Positions 42,164 to 50,674 of a stretch of 64,000 nt of DNA are shown here, in pieces. Both the position numbers and the translations under genes were made by a program. Source of the stretch: BJHQ01 sp964654285 (GTDB lineage Bacteria > Planctomycetota > UBA11346); assembly GCA_964654285.1 (NCBI GenBank), contig CAZZJC010000002.1:124001-188000 (forward strand), in the 5' to 3' direction. The notes below the pieces were generated by a model. The model did no database searches. It was not told the origin of the DNA and saw only the letters and a program-made list of their open reading frames with translations. Each line of letters opens with the position of its first letter. Position 1 is the stretch's first letter.

Positions 42164-45100
42164 ATGCCGTTCCCGATTCGTTGCCGCCCGGTGGTCGCCT
42201 TCCTTGCCGCTCTCGCCGCGCTGCCGGCCAGCGATGTCCTGATCGATCCCGGAACCACGTATTCCGTCCTGCGGACCGCGCACCTGAAGTGCCTCGTGCC
42301 GGCGGAGCAGGCCGAGGCCCTGCGGCCGCTGGCGGCCCGGGCGGAGGCGATCTACGTCCATCTCGCGCGCGAGGCCGGCTATCCGATCCGGGAGCCGCTG
42401 GTGCTGTGGCTGAGCGACGAGGTCGACGTGCACAACGGCTTCTCGACCCCGTTGCCGCGGCCGATCGTCAACGTCGTGCTCAGCCCGTCGCTTCCCGCGT
42501 CGGGCATCTTCGTCGGCGCGGATGAGTTCGAGCGCACCCTGGTGCACGAACTCGCCCACCACATGAGCAACGACCGCAGCTACGGATTCCGTCGCGTGCT
42601 GGAGGGCCTCTTCGGCCGCGTCCTGCCCAGCGATCCGCTCAGCCTGCTGGTGTTCTACCTGTCCACCCCGGCGCATCTGACCATGCCCAGCTTCTGGCAT
42701 GAGGGCCTGGGCCAATGGGCCGAGACCGAATACGCCCCGGCCGGCAGCGTCTGGGGCGGACGCGGGCGCGACAGCCTGACCCACATGGTCTGGCGCCTGG
42801 ACGCCGCCGCCGAGGCGACTCCCACGGCGGATGCCTGGCGCCCGACCTACCACCGCTGGCCGTTCGGCAACCGCGTCTACCTGTATGGCGCCGCCTACAC
42901 CCGCTGGTTGGCAGGCGCCTATGGCAAGCAGGCGTCGCTGTGGCAGCTCGCCGAATCCCAGGCGCACCAGTGGGCCCTGGCCTTCGACGAGGGCATCCGG
43001 CCGGTCGTCGGCCGGTCGCACGCGGAACTCCTCAGCGAAGCCCGCCGCGACCTGCTGACCGAACAGGCCGGACAGCTGGCGCGCCTGCGGTCGCAACCCG
43101 TGACCGCAGCCAGGCGCCTGACCCCGATCGACACCACCATCGGCGCGCCGGCCTGGCTGCCCGATGGCCGCATCGTCGCGGCGATGAACGGGCCCTACGA
43201 CGACCCATCACTCAGGACCGTGGCCGTCGACGGCAGGATCCGCGACTTCGGCCCGAAGGCCTGGGGCATGGGGGCGATGCGACCGATCGCCGGCGCACCG
43301 GGGACGTACCTCCGCACGGAACTGCCGGCAGCGAATGATACCTACGCACGTGCGCGGGCTGAAGTGGTGTGGCATGATGGCAGCGCGACTGCGCTGCCGC
43401 TGGAGCGGGTGATCCAGGCGGATGCGGCGAAGGATGAGAGAGTCATCGGCAACAAGTTCGGGATCGACCTGGTTTTCGCTGCGGTTCAGCTCCAGCAGGC
43501 GGGGCAGCAGAAACTTCGCATCGGGTTCGCGCGGGCGCAGCGAGGACCAGTGTTCACGTCCGGACACGGGTCTTTTGTCGAGGTGGAAGTTCCAGTCGAA
43601 GGCCGACCTTGGTCCCCGGCGTTCCGCCCCGGTTTCCGCACCAATGACATCGATTTTACGCCAGGCCTGAAACCCTCTGGAGCCGCAATCATCCCGCGCG
43701 ATCTGGCCGAGGTTTCCGAGCGCGATCTGATCTGGGTAGAAACGGACGCGGGAGGATCGCGCCTGACCAAAGTTACCGTCGTCCATGCTCCTCGTGCGGT
43801 TGGAACGTCGTTGCCGACGCACGGCCCAGACCAGTTGAGCTTCGCGGGTCGCACCATCCTCGCCTCGGTCAAAGGCCGCATCCTCCACCCGAACTGGTCC
43901 GCCGACGGCAAATTCATCTATTTCTGCGCCGACCACACCGGCGTCGCCAACGCCTACCGGGTCGATCCGACGCAACCCGACGTGCTGGTGCCGGTGACCA
44001 ACACCATCGGCGGCGTCATCGCCTGCGTGCCCTCGCCGGATGGGAAATCGCTGGCGATCGTCGATCACGACCACCAGGGACCGTTCCTCGCCACGATCCC
44101 CAATGATCCCGCGACCTGGCCGAAGACGGTCCCGAGCCTGGCCCTCGCCTGGCCGGCCCCGGTACCAGCGCAACCCGTGCTTCCAGGTGGGAATGGCCCC
44201 CGGCTGGAAGCCGGCCAGCCGACGCCCTTGCCGCCGAAAGACGGAGCCGTCGCGCCGGCGGCCAAGCCGTACCACGGCCTGGCCGAGGTCCGGCCGCTGT
44301 TCTGGTCGCCGACGCTGTATCCCGTGCCGGATGGCGGACTCGGCATCGCCGGTCTGGCAGCGGATCCGCTCTTCACGCACGAATTCGTCGGTTCGGTCGG
44401 TTACGGCCCGCAGCAGGGGTCGCCGGTGTGGCTGGCGGCCTACACCGCCGCGCCGTGGCCGGTCGAGATGTCGGTCATCGCCTGGCAAGCGGAACGGACC
44501 TACAGCAACCAGGCGGTCGACAGCAACTACCACAACCACGACTACACCGAATCGGTACGTACCGTCGAAGGCCGGCTCGGCTACGGCCTGGCGGGCCTGC
44601 GCCGGCGCTGGCAGGCCTATGCCACCTACGGTTCGAGCATGTCGCGCACGATCAGCGACGGGGCCGATCCGGGCAGCGTGAACATCGCCCCGGCGTTCAC
44701 CGGACGCGAGGACTACCTGGAATTCACGGTCGCCTACGACGATTCGGTGCTCTTCCCGACCAGCTACGCGCGCGAGGACGGCGACACCCTGGTGCTGCGC
44801 GCCCGGCATTCGGGCCTGGGCGGCGATCGCGACGGCAATCTCTATTCTGCGCGCGGGGCGAAGGTCGTCAGCGTGTGGCCGGCGCAGGGGCATCAGCTCG
44901 TCCTGGGTGGCGCCCTGGGCTGGAGCGAATCCTCGTCGCCCTACCTGCAAGGCCGCTTCGTGATCGGTGGCGATCCGGCCATGGGCTATCCGCGCGGCTA
45001 CGTGAAGACCGAGGCCGCCGGCGACTACCAGCTTGCCGCGTCGTTCGCCTACCGCCTGCCGCTGTGGCGGCCGTTCCAGGGGTTCTCGACCACGCCGTTC

Positions 45101-45319
45101 GGATTCCGCCAGCTCACCCTCGAAGGCTTCTACGACACCGCCAAGGTGTCGAGCGACCGTCTCAACGGCAACGGCGGCTGGTGGTCGAGTGCCGGGGCCG
45201 AATTGCGCGGCCAGTGGGAGATCTGGACCATCCTCACCGCTCCGGGCCTCGGCTTCGCGCACCTCTACCAGCACAACGGGCAGATCAGCACCTACCTCAC
45301 CTTGGATTTCACCTGGTGA
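42164..45319 (+). CDS. Exported peptidase MA / TolB-like propeller / outer-membrane barrel fusion
   Basis: A 1,051-residue protein with a signal peptide (about 1-23). A gluzincin-type metalloprotease follows: HELAH at residues 128-132 and FWHEGLGQWAE about 50 residues on, the peptidase MA pattern. Residues about 300-660 form a propeller (HPNWSADGKFIYF, ACVPSPDGKSLAIV). The last 320 residues alternate in amphipathic strands, include GYPRGYVKTE and end FTW, as in a transmembrane barrel of the outer membrane. So the protease and propeller would be anchored by their own barrel. It is preceded by the divergent URO-D-like gene. Codon use shifts to lower GC at about 43300-43800. Partners and targets are unknown. 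Confidence 0.75.
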   Translation: MPFPIRCRPVVAFLAALAALPASDVLIDPGTTYSVLRTAHLKCLVPAEQAEALRPLAARAEAIYVHLAREAGYPIREPLVLWLSDEVDVHNGFSTPLPRPIVNVVLSPSLPASGIFVGADEFERTLVHELAHHMSNDRSYGFRRVLEGLFGRVLPSDPLSLLVFYLSTPAHLTMPSFWHEGLGQWAETEYAPAGSVWGGRGRDSLTHMVWRLDAAAEATPTADAWRPTYHRWPFGNRVYLYGAAYTRWLAGAYGKQASLWQLAESQAHQWALAFDEGIRPVVGRSHAELLSEARRDLLTEQAGQLARLRSQPVTAARRLTPIDTTIGAPAWLPDGRIVAAMNGPYDDPSLRTVAVDGRIRDFGPKAWGMGAMRPIAGAPGTYLRTELPAANDTYARARAEVVWHDGSATALPLERVIQADAAKDERVIGNKFGIDLVFAAVQLQQAGQQKLRIGFARAQRGPVFTSGHGSFVEVEVPVEGRPWSPAFRPGFRTNDIDFTPGLKPSGAAIIPRDLAEVSERDLIWVETDAGGSRLTKVTVVHAPRAVGTSLPTHGPDQLSFAGRTILASVKGRILHPNWSADGKFIYFCADHTGVANAYRVDPTQPDVLVPVTNTIGGVIACVPSPDGKSLAIVDHDHQGPFLATIPNDPATWPKTVPSLALAWPAPVPAQPVLPGGNGPRLEAGQPTPLPPKDGAVAPAAKPYHGLAEVRPLFWSPTLYPVPDGGLGIAGLAADPLFTHEFVGSVGYGPQQGSPVWLAAYTAAPWPVEMSVIAWQAERTYSNQAVDSNYHNHDYTESVRTVEGRLGYGLAGLRRRWQAYATYGSSMSRTISDGADPGSVNIAPAFTGREDYLEFTVAYDDSVLFPTSYAREDGDTLVLRARHSGLGGDRDGNLYSARGAKVVSVWPAQGHQLVLGGALGWSESSSPYLQGRFVIGGDPAMGYPRGYVKTEAAGDYQLAASFAYRLPLWRPFQGFSTTPFGFRQLTLEGFYDTAKVSSDRLNGNGGWWSSAGAELRGQWEIWTILTAPGLGFAHLYQHNGQISTYLTLDFTW

Positions 45320-46309
45320 TCAGGGCGCGGCGGTTGCGACCAGTTCCGCGGCAAGACCTCGTCCCACCCGCATCGCCAGGGCCAGATCCATGAGGAATCC
45401 CTGCTTGTCGCGGCACCAGGGCGCGCCGAGCAGCAGGTGCGGCGGAGCGTCGGCGATGATGCGCTGCACCGCCTGGTCAGGGCGCAGGCAGGCGAGGAAG
45501 CGCCGGGCGCCATCAAGATAGCCGTCGCGGGTCGGCTCGCGGACCAGCCCGGCGCGGTAGCCGTGCGCCAGGGTGGTGTCCTTGACGATGTGCAGGTTGT
45601 GCAGCTTCACCGAACTGACCGGCAGCGACGCCGCGAGCTCGCCCAGGCGCTCGGGCGCGTCCGCGCCTTCGCCGGGCAGGCCGAGCATGAGATGCACGCA
45701 GAGTTCGAAGCCGCGCCCGGCGCTGCGCCGCACCGCGTCGGTGAAGGTCGCGACGTCATGGCCGCGGTTGATCCGCGCCAGCACCTCGTCGCGGTCGCTC
45801 TGCAGGCCGATCTCGACGGTGAGGAAGGTGCGCCGGCCGAGCGTCTCCAGGTAGTCGAGCACCGCGTCATCGAGGCAGTCCGGCCGGGTGCCGAGCGAGA
45901 TGCCCAGGCATTCGTCCCAGCCCGGGACCGGATCGTAGAGCGCGGCGAGCGCCTGCGGATCGCCATAGGTGTTGGAAAAGGACTGGAAATAGGCGATGAA
46001 GCCATCGGCCTGGCGATGCCGCCGCCGTAGCCATCGCCGGCCGTCGTCCCACTGGCGTGCGAGATCGCGCACGCGGTCGACGCCCGGTGCGAACGCCCGG
46101 TTGTCGCAGTAGGCGCAACCGCCCAGGCCACGCGTGCCATCCAGGTTCGGGCAGGTGAAGCCGGCGTGCAGGCAGAGCTTGCGCACGCGCAGGCCGGGGA
46201 AGCGGTCGGCGAGGTGCTCGCGGTAGCTGCGGAACCCCCAGGTTCCGATGGCGGGTTCCCGTGGACCGCTGAAACCGGAGACGGCAGAGACAGCGGAGAC
46301 GGTGGACAC
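45320..46309 (-). CDS. Radical SAM protein of the YhcC/TIGR01212 type
   Basis: A 329-residue radical SAM protein. Cysteines C46, C53, C65 and C68 fit the C-x6-CPNLDG-x-RG-x-GGCAYC pattern of this family; the [4Fe-4S] cluster probably uses the last three. Later parts are YFQSFSNTYG, VEIGLQSDRDEVL and HLMLGLPGE. The exact reaction is not established for the family. I favour the GTG at 46309, because the only ATG (46402) would overlap the divergent dehydrogenase start. Its stop abuts that of the protease-barrel gene. Its N-terminus has short VSAVS repeats. Confidence 0.85.
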   Translation of the reverse strand: MSTVSAVSAVSGFSGPREPAIGTWGFRSYREHLADRFPGLRVRKLCLHAGFTCPNLDGTRGLGGCAYCDNRAFAPGVDRVRDLARQWDDGRRWLRRRHRQADGFIAYFQSFSNTYGDPQALAALYDPVPGWDECLGISLGTRPDCLDDAVLDYLETLGRRTFLTVEIGLQSDRDEVLARINRGHDVATFTDAVRRSAGRGFELCVHLMLGLPGEGADAPERLGELAASLPVSSVKLHNLHIVKDTTLAHGYRAGLVREPTRDGYLDGARRFLACLRPDQAVQRIIADAPPHLLLGAPWCRDKQGFLMDLALAMRVGRGLAAELVATAAP

Positions 46310-46391
46310 GCCGCAATCCTCGTCGGATCGGCGTCGGGGCAATCGGGATCGCCCCTTGCCGGCTTCCCCAGCGTCGCAGGATCCGCGCCCC

Positions 46392-47393
46392 ATGACGCTC
46401 ATCGCCCAGGCCAGCAGCTTCCCCTACGGCATCTCCAGCCGCGATCCCCTGGATCTCCTTGAACGCGCGGGATTCACCGTGCGCCTGAGCCCGCACCGGC
46501 GCAAGCACACCCCGGTCGAGACCGGCGACCTGCTCGGCGATGTGGATGTCCTGCTCGCCGGCACCGAACCCCTGCCGGCCCAGACCCTGGCCCGCGGCCT
46601 GCCGCGCCTGAAGCACGTCGCCCGCGTCGGCGTCGGCCTCGACGGGCTGGATGTCGGCTTCTGCATCCGCAACGGCATCGCGGTGACCTACACCCCCGAC
46701 GCCCCCGCCCGATCGGTGGTCGAGCAGGTCTTCGCCCTGCTCATCGGCGTCTCGCGCCGCCTGGTCGAGGCGCACGAGGGGCTGCGCCGCGGCGAGTGGA
46801 ACCGCCTCACCGGCGTCCTCTGGACCGGCAAGACCCTGGGCATCCTCGGCTGCGGCCGCATCGGCCGCCAGGTCGCCGAGATCGCCCGCGCCATGCGGAT
46901 GGAGGTCCTCGCGCACGACATCGTCGAGGACCACGCCTGGGCCGCCAGGCACCAGGTGCGCTACGTCAGCCTCGACGAACTGCTTGAGAAGAGCCTGGCG
47001 ATCACCGTCCATCTGCCGTACACGGCATTGACGCGGAACATCCTCTCGGCCGACCGCATCAGGCGCATGCGCAAGGGTGCGTACCTCATCAACACCTGCC
47101 GTGGCGAGGTGCTGGACGAGGACGCGCTGCTGACCGCCCTGACCAGCGGCCACCTCGCCGGCGCCGCGCTCGATGTCTACCACCAGGAACCGTACCGGGG
47201 TCCGCTCGCCAAGCTGCCCAACGTCTTCCTCTGCTGCCACCAGGGCAGCTGCAGCTTCGACGGCCGCTACCAGATGGAGATCCAGTCGGCGGAAAACGCC
47301 GTCGCCTTCGCCCAGGGCGCGCCCATCCTGCCCGAACGCATCGTCTGGCTGCCCGGCATGGCCGCGCCGGCCGTCGATCTCGCCGAGGTCTGA
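46392..47393 (+). CDS. D-isomer-specific 2-hydroxyacid dehydrogenase
   Basis: A 333-residue NAD-dependent dehydrogenase that reduces 2-keto acids to D-2-hydroxyacids or the reverse. The nucleotide fold is LGILGCGRIGRQVAEIA; catalytic Arg is in NTCRGEVLDEDAL, Glu in DVYHQEP and His in CCHQGS. That is the full Arg-Glu-His set of the phosphoglycerate/glyoxylate dehydrogenase family. There is no ACT domain, so it is not a full-length SerA. Start ATG 46392; the frame is open to 46248 but that part is Ala/Thr-rich. The exact substrate is unknown. Confidence 0.92.
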   Translation: MTLIAQASSFPYGISSRDPLDLLERAGFTVRLSPHRRKHTPVETGDLLGDVDVLLAGTEPLPAQTLARGLPRLKHVARVGVGLDGLDVGFCIRNGIAVTYTPDAPARSVVEQVFALLIGVSRRLVEAHEGLRRGEWNRLTGVLWTGKTLGILGCGRIGRQVAEIARAMRMEVLAHDIVEDHAWAARHQVRYVSLDELLEKSLAITVHLPYTALTRNILSADRIRRMRKGAYLINTCRGEVLDEDALLTALTSGHLAGAALDVYHQEPYRGPLAKLPNVFLCCHQGSCSFDGRYQMEIQSAENAVAFAQGAPILPERIVWLPGMAAPAVDLAEV

Positions 47394-47394
47394 T

Positions 47395-47427
47395 CCCCGC
47401 CGCTGGGATGGCCTGGGCCGGGGTTTT
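47395..47427 (+). terminator. Possible terminator after the dehydrogenase
   Basis: CCCCG (47395-47399) can pair with CGGGG (47419-47423), followed at once by TTTT (47424-47427). The short GC stem with U-run right behind the stop codon fits an intrinsic terminator, but the loop is long. Confidence 0.4.
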
Positions 47428-47796
47428 GCTCCGTGGTGGATGGGAACCGGATCTGTCGGATTCGCAGGTGTCGTTTCACGACAAGGCCCGCTCGCCCGCC
47501 TTACTCTCGCCTGCAGTAGGATGATTTCGTCCGGGGGCCCGCCCAGGGCGCCGAACAATCTGGTGGCGGTGTGCTGCCCGCGTCTTTCCTGCGCGCCTTA
47601 CTCAACAGACGGGTCGTCTGCGATCCCAGGTGCCTGATTCTGAACTCCCGCTACGCGGCAGGAAGCCGCTGCGCAGGACCAGGCCGGTTCCCGGTCACTC
47701 GCTTGCGCCTCTTTTGATCGTGGCTCGGGATATTCGGAGATGTATAGCCGGTAAGAATTTATTTTATTGATTGTCCTGAATGAACTTACGACTCTA
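47428..47796. other. Intergenic region without a convincing gene
   Basis: This stretch between the dehydrogenase and the Fur-like promoter is lower in GC, especially at 47740-47800. Short frames here lack codon bias and ribosome-binding sites. I see no RNA gene. It may hold further regulatory sites for the porin operon. Confidence 0.5.
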
Positions 47797-47825
47797 TTGA
47801 CTTTGAGAACCATTCTCAATAAGAA
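47797..47825 (+). promoter_or_regulatory. Promoter of the porin/ApbE operon
   Basis: TTGACT (47797-47802) and TAAGAA (47820-47825) are separated by exactly 17 bases. AGGAG follows about six bases before the porin ATG at 47846. The spacer is a perfect palindrome, entered separately. Confidence 0.6.
47803..47819. promoter_or_regulatory. Fur-like operator filling the promoter spacer
   Basis: TTGAGAA (47803-47809), CCA, TTCTCAA (47813-47819): a perfect 7-3-7 inverted repeat. The sequence resembles Fur-family boxes (TGAGAA...TTCTCA). Placed exactly between -35 and -10, a bound repressor would block RNA polymerase. Zur or another Fur-family member is an alternative reader. Confidence 0.65.
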
Positions 47826-47845
47826 GTGGGCCATCAGGAGACCCC

Positions 47846-49144
47846 ATGAAGTCAGCATCCCTACCCGTCGTCGCCACCCTGGCGCTGGTCGCCTCCCTGA
47901 GCGCCGGCGACGCGCCCTCTGCCCCGGCTCCGGCCCCGGCTACGGCTCCGGCTCCGGCTCCGGCTCCGGCCTCGGCTCCGGCTCCGGCTCCGGCCCCGGC
48001 CAGGGCCAACGACGCCTTTGGGGTGGGCCAGGCCGTCGATGGCGCCGTGTCCCGGACCCTGCGAACCCTGCGCTGGAGCGCCTACGGCGAGCTGCATTAC
48101 AACAACATCCAGGCTCCTGCCGGAGGCAGTACGGCGAGCAACCCCAGCCGGGACATGCTGGAGATGCATCGCTTCGTGCTGCTGGGCGAGGCCTCGCTGC
48201 ATGATGACGTGCGGCTGGTGACCGAGATCGAGATCGAACATGGCTTCGTGCAGGGCCGTGGCTCGGCCAGCAATCCGAGCGACGCCCAGGGTGAACTCGA
48301 GCTGGAGCAGGCCTTCCTGGAATGGACCGCGCCGTCCTCGTTGGGCATGCCGTTGCGCGTGCGTGGCGGCACCATGCTGGTGCCGATCTCGATCGGGAAC
48401 CTCTATCATGAGCCCACGACCTTCCATGGCGTCGAACGCCCGGAATTCGACCGCGTGGTGGTGCCCACGACCTGGTTCGAGAACGGTGTGGCGGTGCTGG
48501 GCGACGCGCCGGGCGGGCTGAGCTGGCAGGCGGCGCTGCTGACCGCCCTCGACGGCAGCAAGTTCCGCGGTTCCGACGTCCTGCGCGAGGGTCGCACCAA
48601 GGGCAACCGCTCCAGCGCCGAGGACTGGATGGGCGCGGCGCGCCTGGATTGGCGTCCGCGTCCAGGCCTGTGGTTCTCGGCTGCAGGCGTGTTCGGCAGC
48701 GGCGACCAGTCGACCGGGCCGAAGTCCAACTACCGGCTCGGGGTGCTCGAGACCCGCATCGAAGGAGGGGGGTTCGAGTTCGGCGCCTCCGGGGCCATGG
48801 GGTCGATCACCGCCGGCCAGGACCATCCGGGCCGCACGGCCACCGGGCCGCTGCCGGAGGCCTATTACGGCTACCAGGCCTTCCTCGCCTACGATGTGCT
48901 GCGGCCCCTGGTGCGTTCCACCCAGAAACTCTTCGTCTTCGTGCGTCACGAGCTGTGGGACACCCAGGCGCGGGTGCCCGAGGGAACAAGCAAGGATCCG
49001 GCCTACACCGGGCGCACGAACCAGTTCGGCCTCACCTGGAAGCCCTATCACGACATCGTGCTCAAATTCGATTACCAGGAACGACGCACCAGGAACGACG
49101 GCCTGGCCGACGTCTGGAGCCTCGGACTCGGCTTCGCCTTCTGA
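47846..49144 (+). CDS. Outer-membrane porin-like protein
   Basis: A 432-residue exported protein. Signal peptide (residues 1-20), then an Ala-Pro tract (about 23-52) encoded by hexanucleotide repeats, then alternating strands of a porin of the phosphate-selective porin O/P-like kind (GELHYNN, EIEIEHGFVQ, LELEQAFLEW, LRVRGGTMLVPI). It ends in FAF, the terminal aromatic typical of barrel proteins. It is the first gene behind the Fur-like promoter and is two bases from the FMN/ApbE gene. Iron-repressed expression would suit uptake of an iron compound or another cofactor. The solute is not inferable. Confidence 0.8.
   Translation: MKSASLPVVATLALVASLSAGDAPSAPAPAPATAPAPAPAPASAPAPAPAPARANDAFGVGQAVDGAVSRTLRTLRWSAYGELHYNNIQAPAGGSTASNPSRDMLEMHRFVLLGEASLHDDVRLVTEIEIEHGFVQGRGSASNPSDAQGELELEQAFLEWTAPSSLGMPLRVRGGTMLVPISIGNLYHEPTTFHGVERPEFDRVVVPTTWFENGVAVLGDAPGGLSWQAALLTALDGSKFRGSDVLREGRTKGNRSSAEDWMGAARLDWRPRPGLWFSAAGVFGSGDQSTGPKSNYRLGVLETRIEGGGFEFGASGAMGSITAGQDHPGRTATGPLPEAYYGYQAFLAYDVLRPLVRSTQKLFVFVRHELWDTQARVPEGTSKDPAYTGRTNQFGLTWKPYHDIVLKFDYQERRTRNDGLADVWSLGLGFAF
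47921..48002 (+). repeat. GGCTCC-type hexanucleotide repeat tract
   Basis: About 13 imperfect copies of a six-base unit (GCTCCG with variants) encode alternating Ala-Pro after the porin signal peptide. Slippage would alter the linker by two residues at a time without breaking the frame. Confidence 0.85.
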
Positions 49145-49146
49145 CC

Positions 49147-50658
49147 ATGCGCTACGCTGCCGCCGCCACCGCCACCGCCACCGCCACCGCCACCGCCATT
49201 GCCGCCATCGCCCCGTTGCACGCCGAGGATCTGGTCTCGGTCGAGCAGGCTCTGGCGGCGGCCTTCCCCCGCTCCGGCGCGGTCGAGCGCCTGACGCCTG
49301 CCCCTACCCCTGCCCAGCGCGCCGCGGTGCTGGCGCGGGCCCCGGTGCGCGCCGCCGCGCGCCTGTCCGGGGTGTGGGTGGCGCACAGCGGCGGCGTGGT
49401 CGACGGCATCGCCTTCCTCGACCAGGTGGTGGGGCGCACCGAGTACATCACCTGGATGTGCGTGCTGGGGGCCGACGGGCGCGTGCGCCAGGCGCGCGTG
49501 CTCAGCTACCGTGAACCTTACGGCGGCGAGGTGCGCGACGAGCGCTTCCTGGCCCAGTTCCGGGGCAAGGGGCCGGGCGATGCCCTGCGCGTCGGACACG
49601 AGATCGCCGGCATCGCCGGGGCCACCCTGTCGGTGATGGCGCTGGCCGAGCGCCTGGCCTTCATCCTCGCCTACCACGACCTGGTGCTGCAGCAGGCCAT
49701 CGCGGCCTGGCTGCCAGGCCGGCCCTCGCCGGCGGGCGGGGCGGATCCGCGCCTGAGCGAGCGGGTCGGCGTCCTGGGGAATTCCGCCCTCGCCGTGCGC
49801 ATCCGCCACGATGGCGGTCCCGCCGACCGGGCGGCGGCCGAGGCCGTCGCCGATCTCGCCCTCGCGGCCGCCGCTTCCAGCGACGGCGCGCTCAATTCGT
49901 GGCGCGAGGACACCGAGCTGGCGCGCCTGAACGCCGCCGGCGGGGGAGCGCTGTCGGCGCTGATGCGGCGCGGGCTGGACCAGGCGCGCGCGCTGCACCT
50001 CGCCACCGGCGGCCTGGTCGATCCCACGGTGGCCCCGCTGCTGCGCGCCTGGCAGGCGGCGGTGCGCGCGGATCGCGTACCGGCCGCGGCCGAGCTGGCG
50101 GCAGCGCGCGCCGCCATCGGCCTGGCGCGGGTGGGTTGGGAACGCGAGCTGGCCCTGCCGGCCGGCATGGCGCTCGATCTCTCGGCGTTCCGCAAGGGCG
50201 CGGCGCTCGACGAGGCCGCCGTCGCGGCCCGGTCGGCCCTGCGCGGGGGCATGGCGATGCTGCTCGACGCCGGCGGCAGCAGCCATCTGGCGGCCGGTTC
50301 CGGAGCCCCGTTCCTGATCGACCTGCGCGATCCGGTCGATCCCGCACGCGTGCTCCAGCGCATCGCCCTGGCCCCGGGCCGCGCGCTGGCGGCCTCATCC
50401 AGCGATGGGCTGGTGTTCGCCGTCGCCGGGCGCCGGGTCAGCCACCTCATCGATCCCCGTACCGGGGAGCCCGCGCCACCGGGCCGCGCCGCCTTCGTCC
50501 TGGCCGACAGCGCTGCGCTGGCCGACGCCCTCGCCACCGCCTGCTGCCTGGCCGATCCCGACGAGGGCTTGCGGCTGGCGCGCGCCGCCGGGGCCGAGAC
50601 GCTGATCCTGCGCGATGGCGTCCGCCGCGCCTCGCCGGGCTGGCCCGCAGCGCCCTGA
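49147..50658 (+). CDS. FMN-binding domain fused to ApbE-type FMN transferase
   Basis: A 503-residue exported fusion. An Ala-Thr repeat signal sequence (1-25) leads to an FMN-binding domain (about 70-175) of the NqrC/RnfG type: GIAGATLSVMAL at about 155-166 matches the site where FMN is bound through Thr or Ser (candidates T160, S162). Residues 205-503 are ApbE, FAD:protein FMN transferase, with DAGGSSHLAAG, HLIDPRTGEPA and DALATA. The enzyme could flavinylate its own partner domain. It sits two bases after the porin and just before a four-helix membrane protein, consistent with periplasmic flavin electron transfer, perhaps to ferric iron. Both families are firm; the coupled role is inference. 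Confidence 0.9.
   Translation: MRYAAAATATATATATAIAAIAPLHAEDLVSVEQALAAAFPRSGAVERLTPAPTPAQRAAVLARAPVRAAARLSGVWVAHSGGVVDGIAFLDQVVGRTEYITWMCVLGADGRVRQARVLSYREPYGGEVRDERFLAQFRGKGPGDALRVGHEIAGIAGATLSVMALAERLAFILAYHDLVLQQAIAAWLPGRPSPAGGADPRLSERVGVLGNSALAVRIRHDGGPADRAAAEAVADLALAAAASSDGALNSWREDTELARLNAAGGGALSALMRRGLDQARALHLATGGLVDPTVAPLLRAWQAAVRADRVPAAAELAAARAAIGLARVGWERELALPAGMALDLSAFRKGAALDEAAVAARSALRGGMAMLLDAGGSSHLAAGSGAPFLIDLRDPVDPARVLQRIALAPGRALAASSSDGLVFAVAGRRVSHLIDPRTGEPAPPGRAAFVLADSAALADALATACCLADPDEGLRLARAAGAETLILRDGVRRASPGWPAAP
49165..49194 (+). repeat. Five GCCACC hexanucleotide repeats
   Basis: Five exact copies (49165-49194) followed by GCCATT encode the Ala-Thr run in the signal peptide of the ApbE fusion. 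Length changes would shift the hydrophobic core by two residues per unit. Confidence 0.9.
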
Positions 50659-50674
50659 TCCCAGGAGCTCCTCC

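Noticed and set aside
46310..46402. ATG start at 46402 for the radical SAM protein
   Set aside because: It would overlap the divergent dehydrogenase start, and the added residues are low-complexity; GTG 46309 is more economical.
47598..47858. 86-codon minus-strand frame before the porin
   Set aside because: It covers the promoter and Fur-like box, lacks a ribosome-binding site and has no recognisable domain.
47905..48005. CRISPR-like array in the porin leader
   Set aside because: The repeat is a six-base coding unit without spacers; no cas genes are present anywhere in the window.
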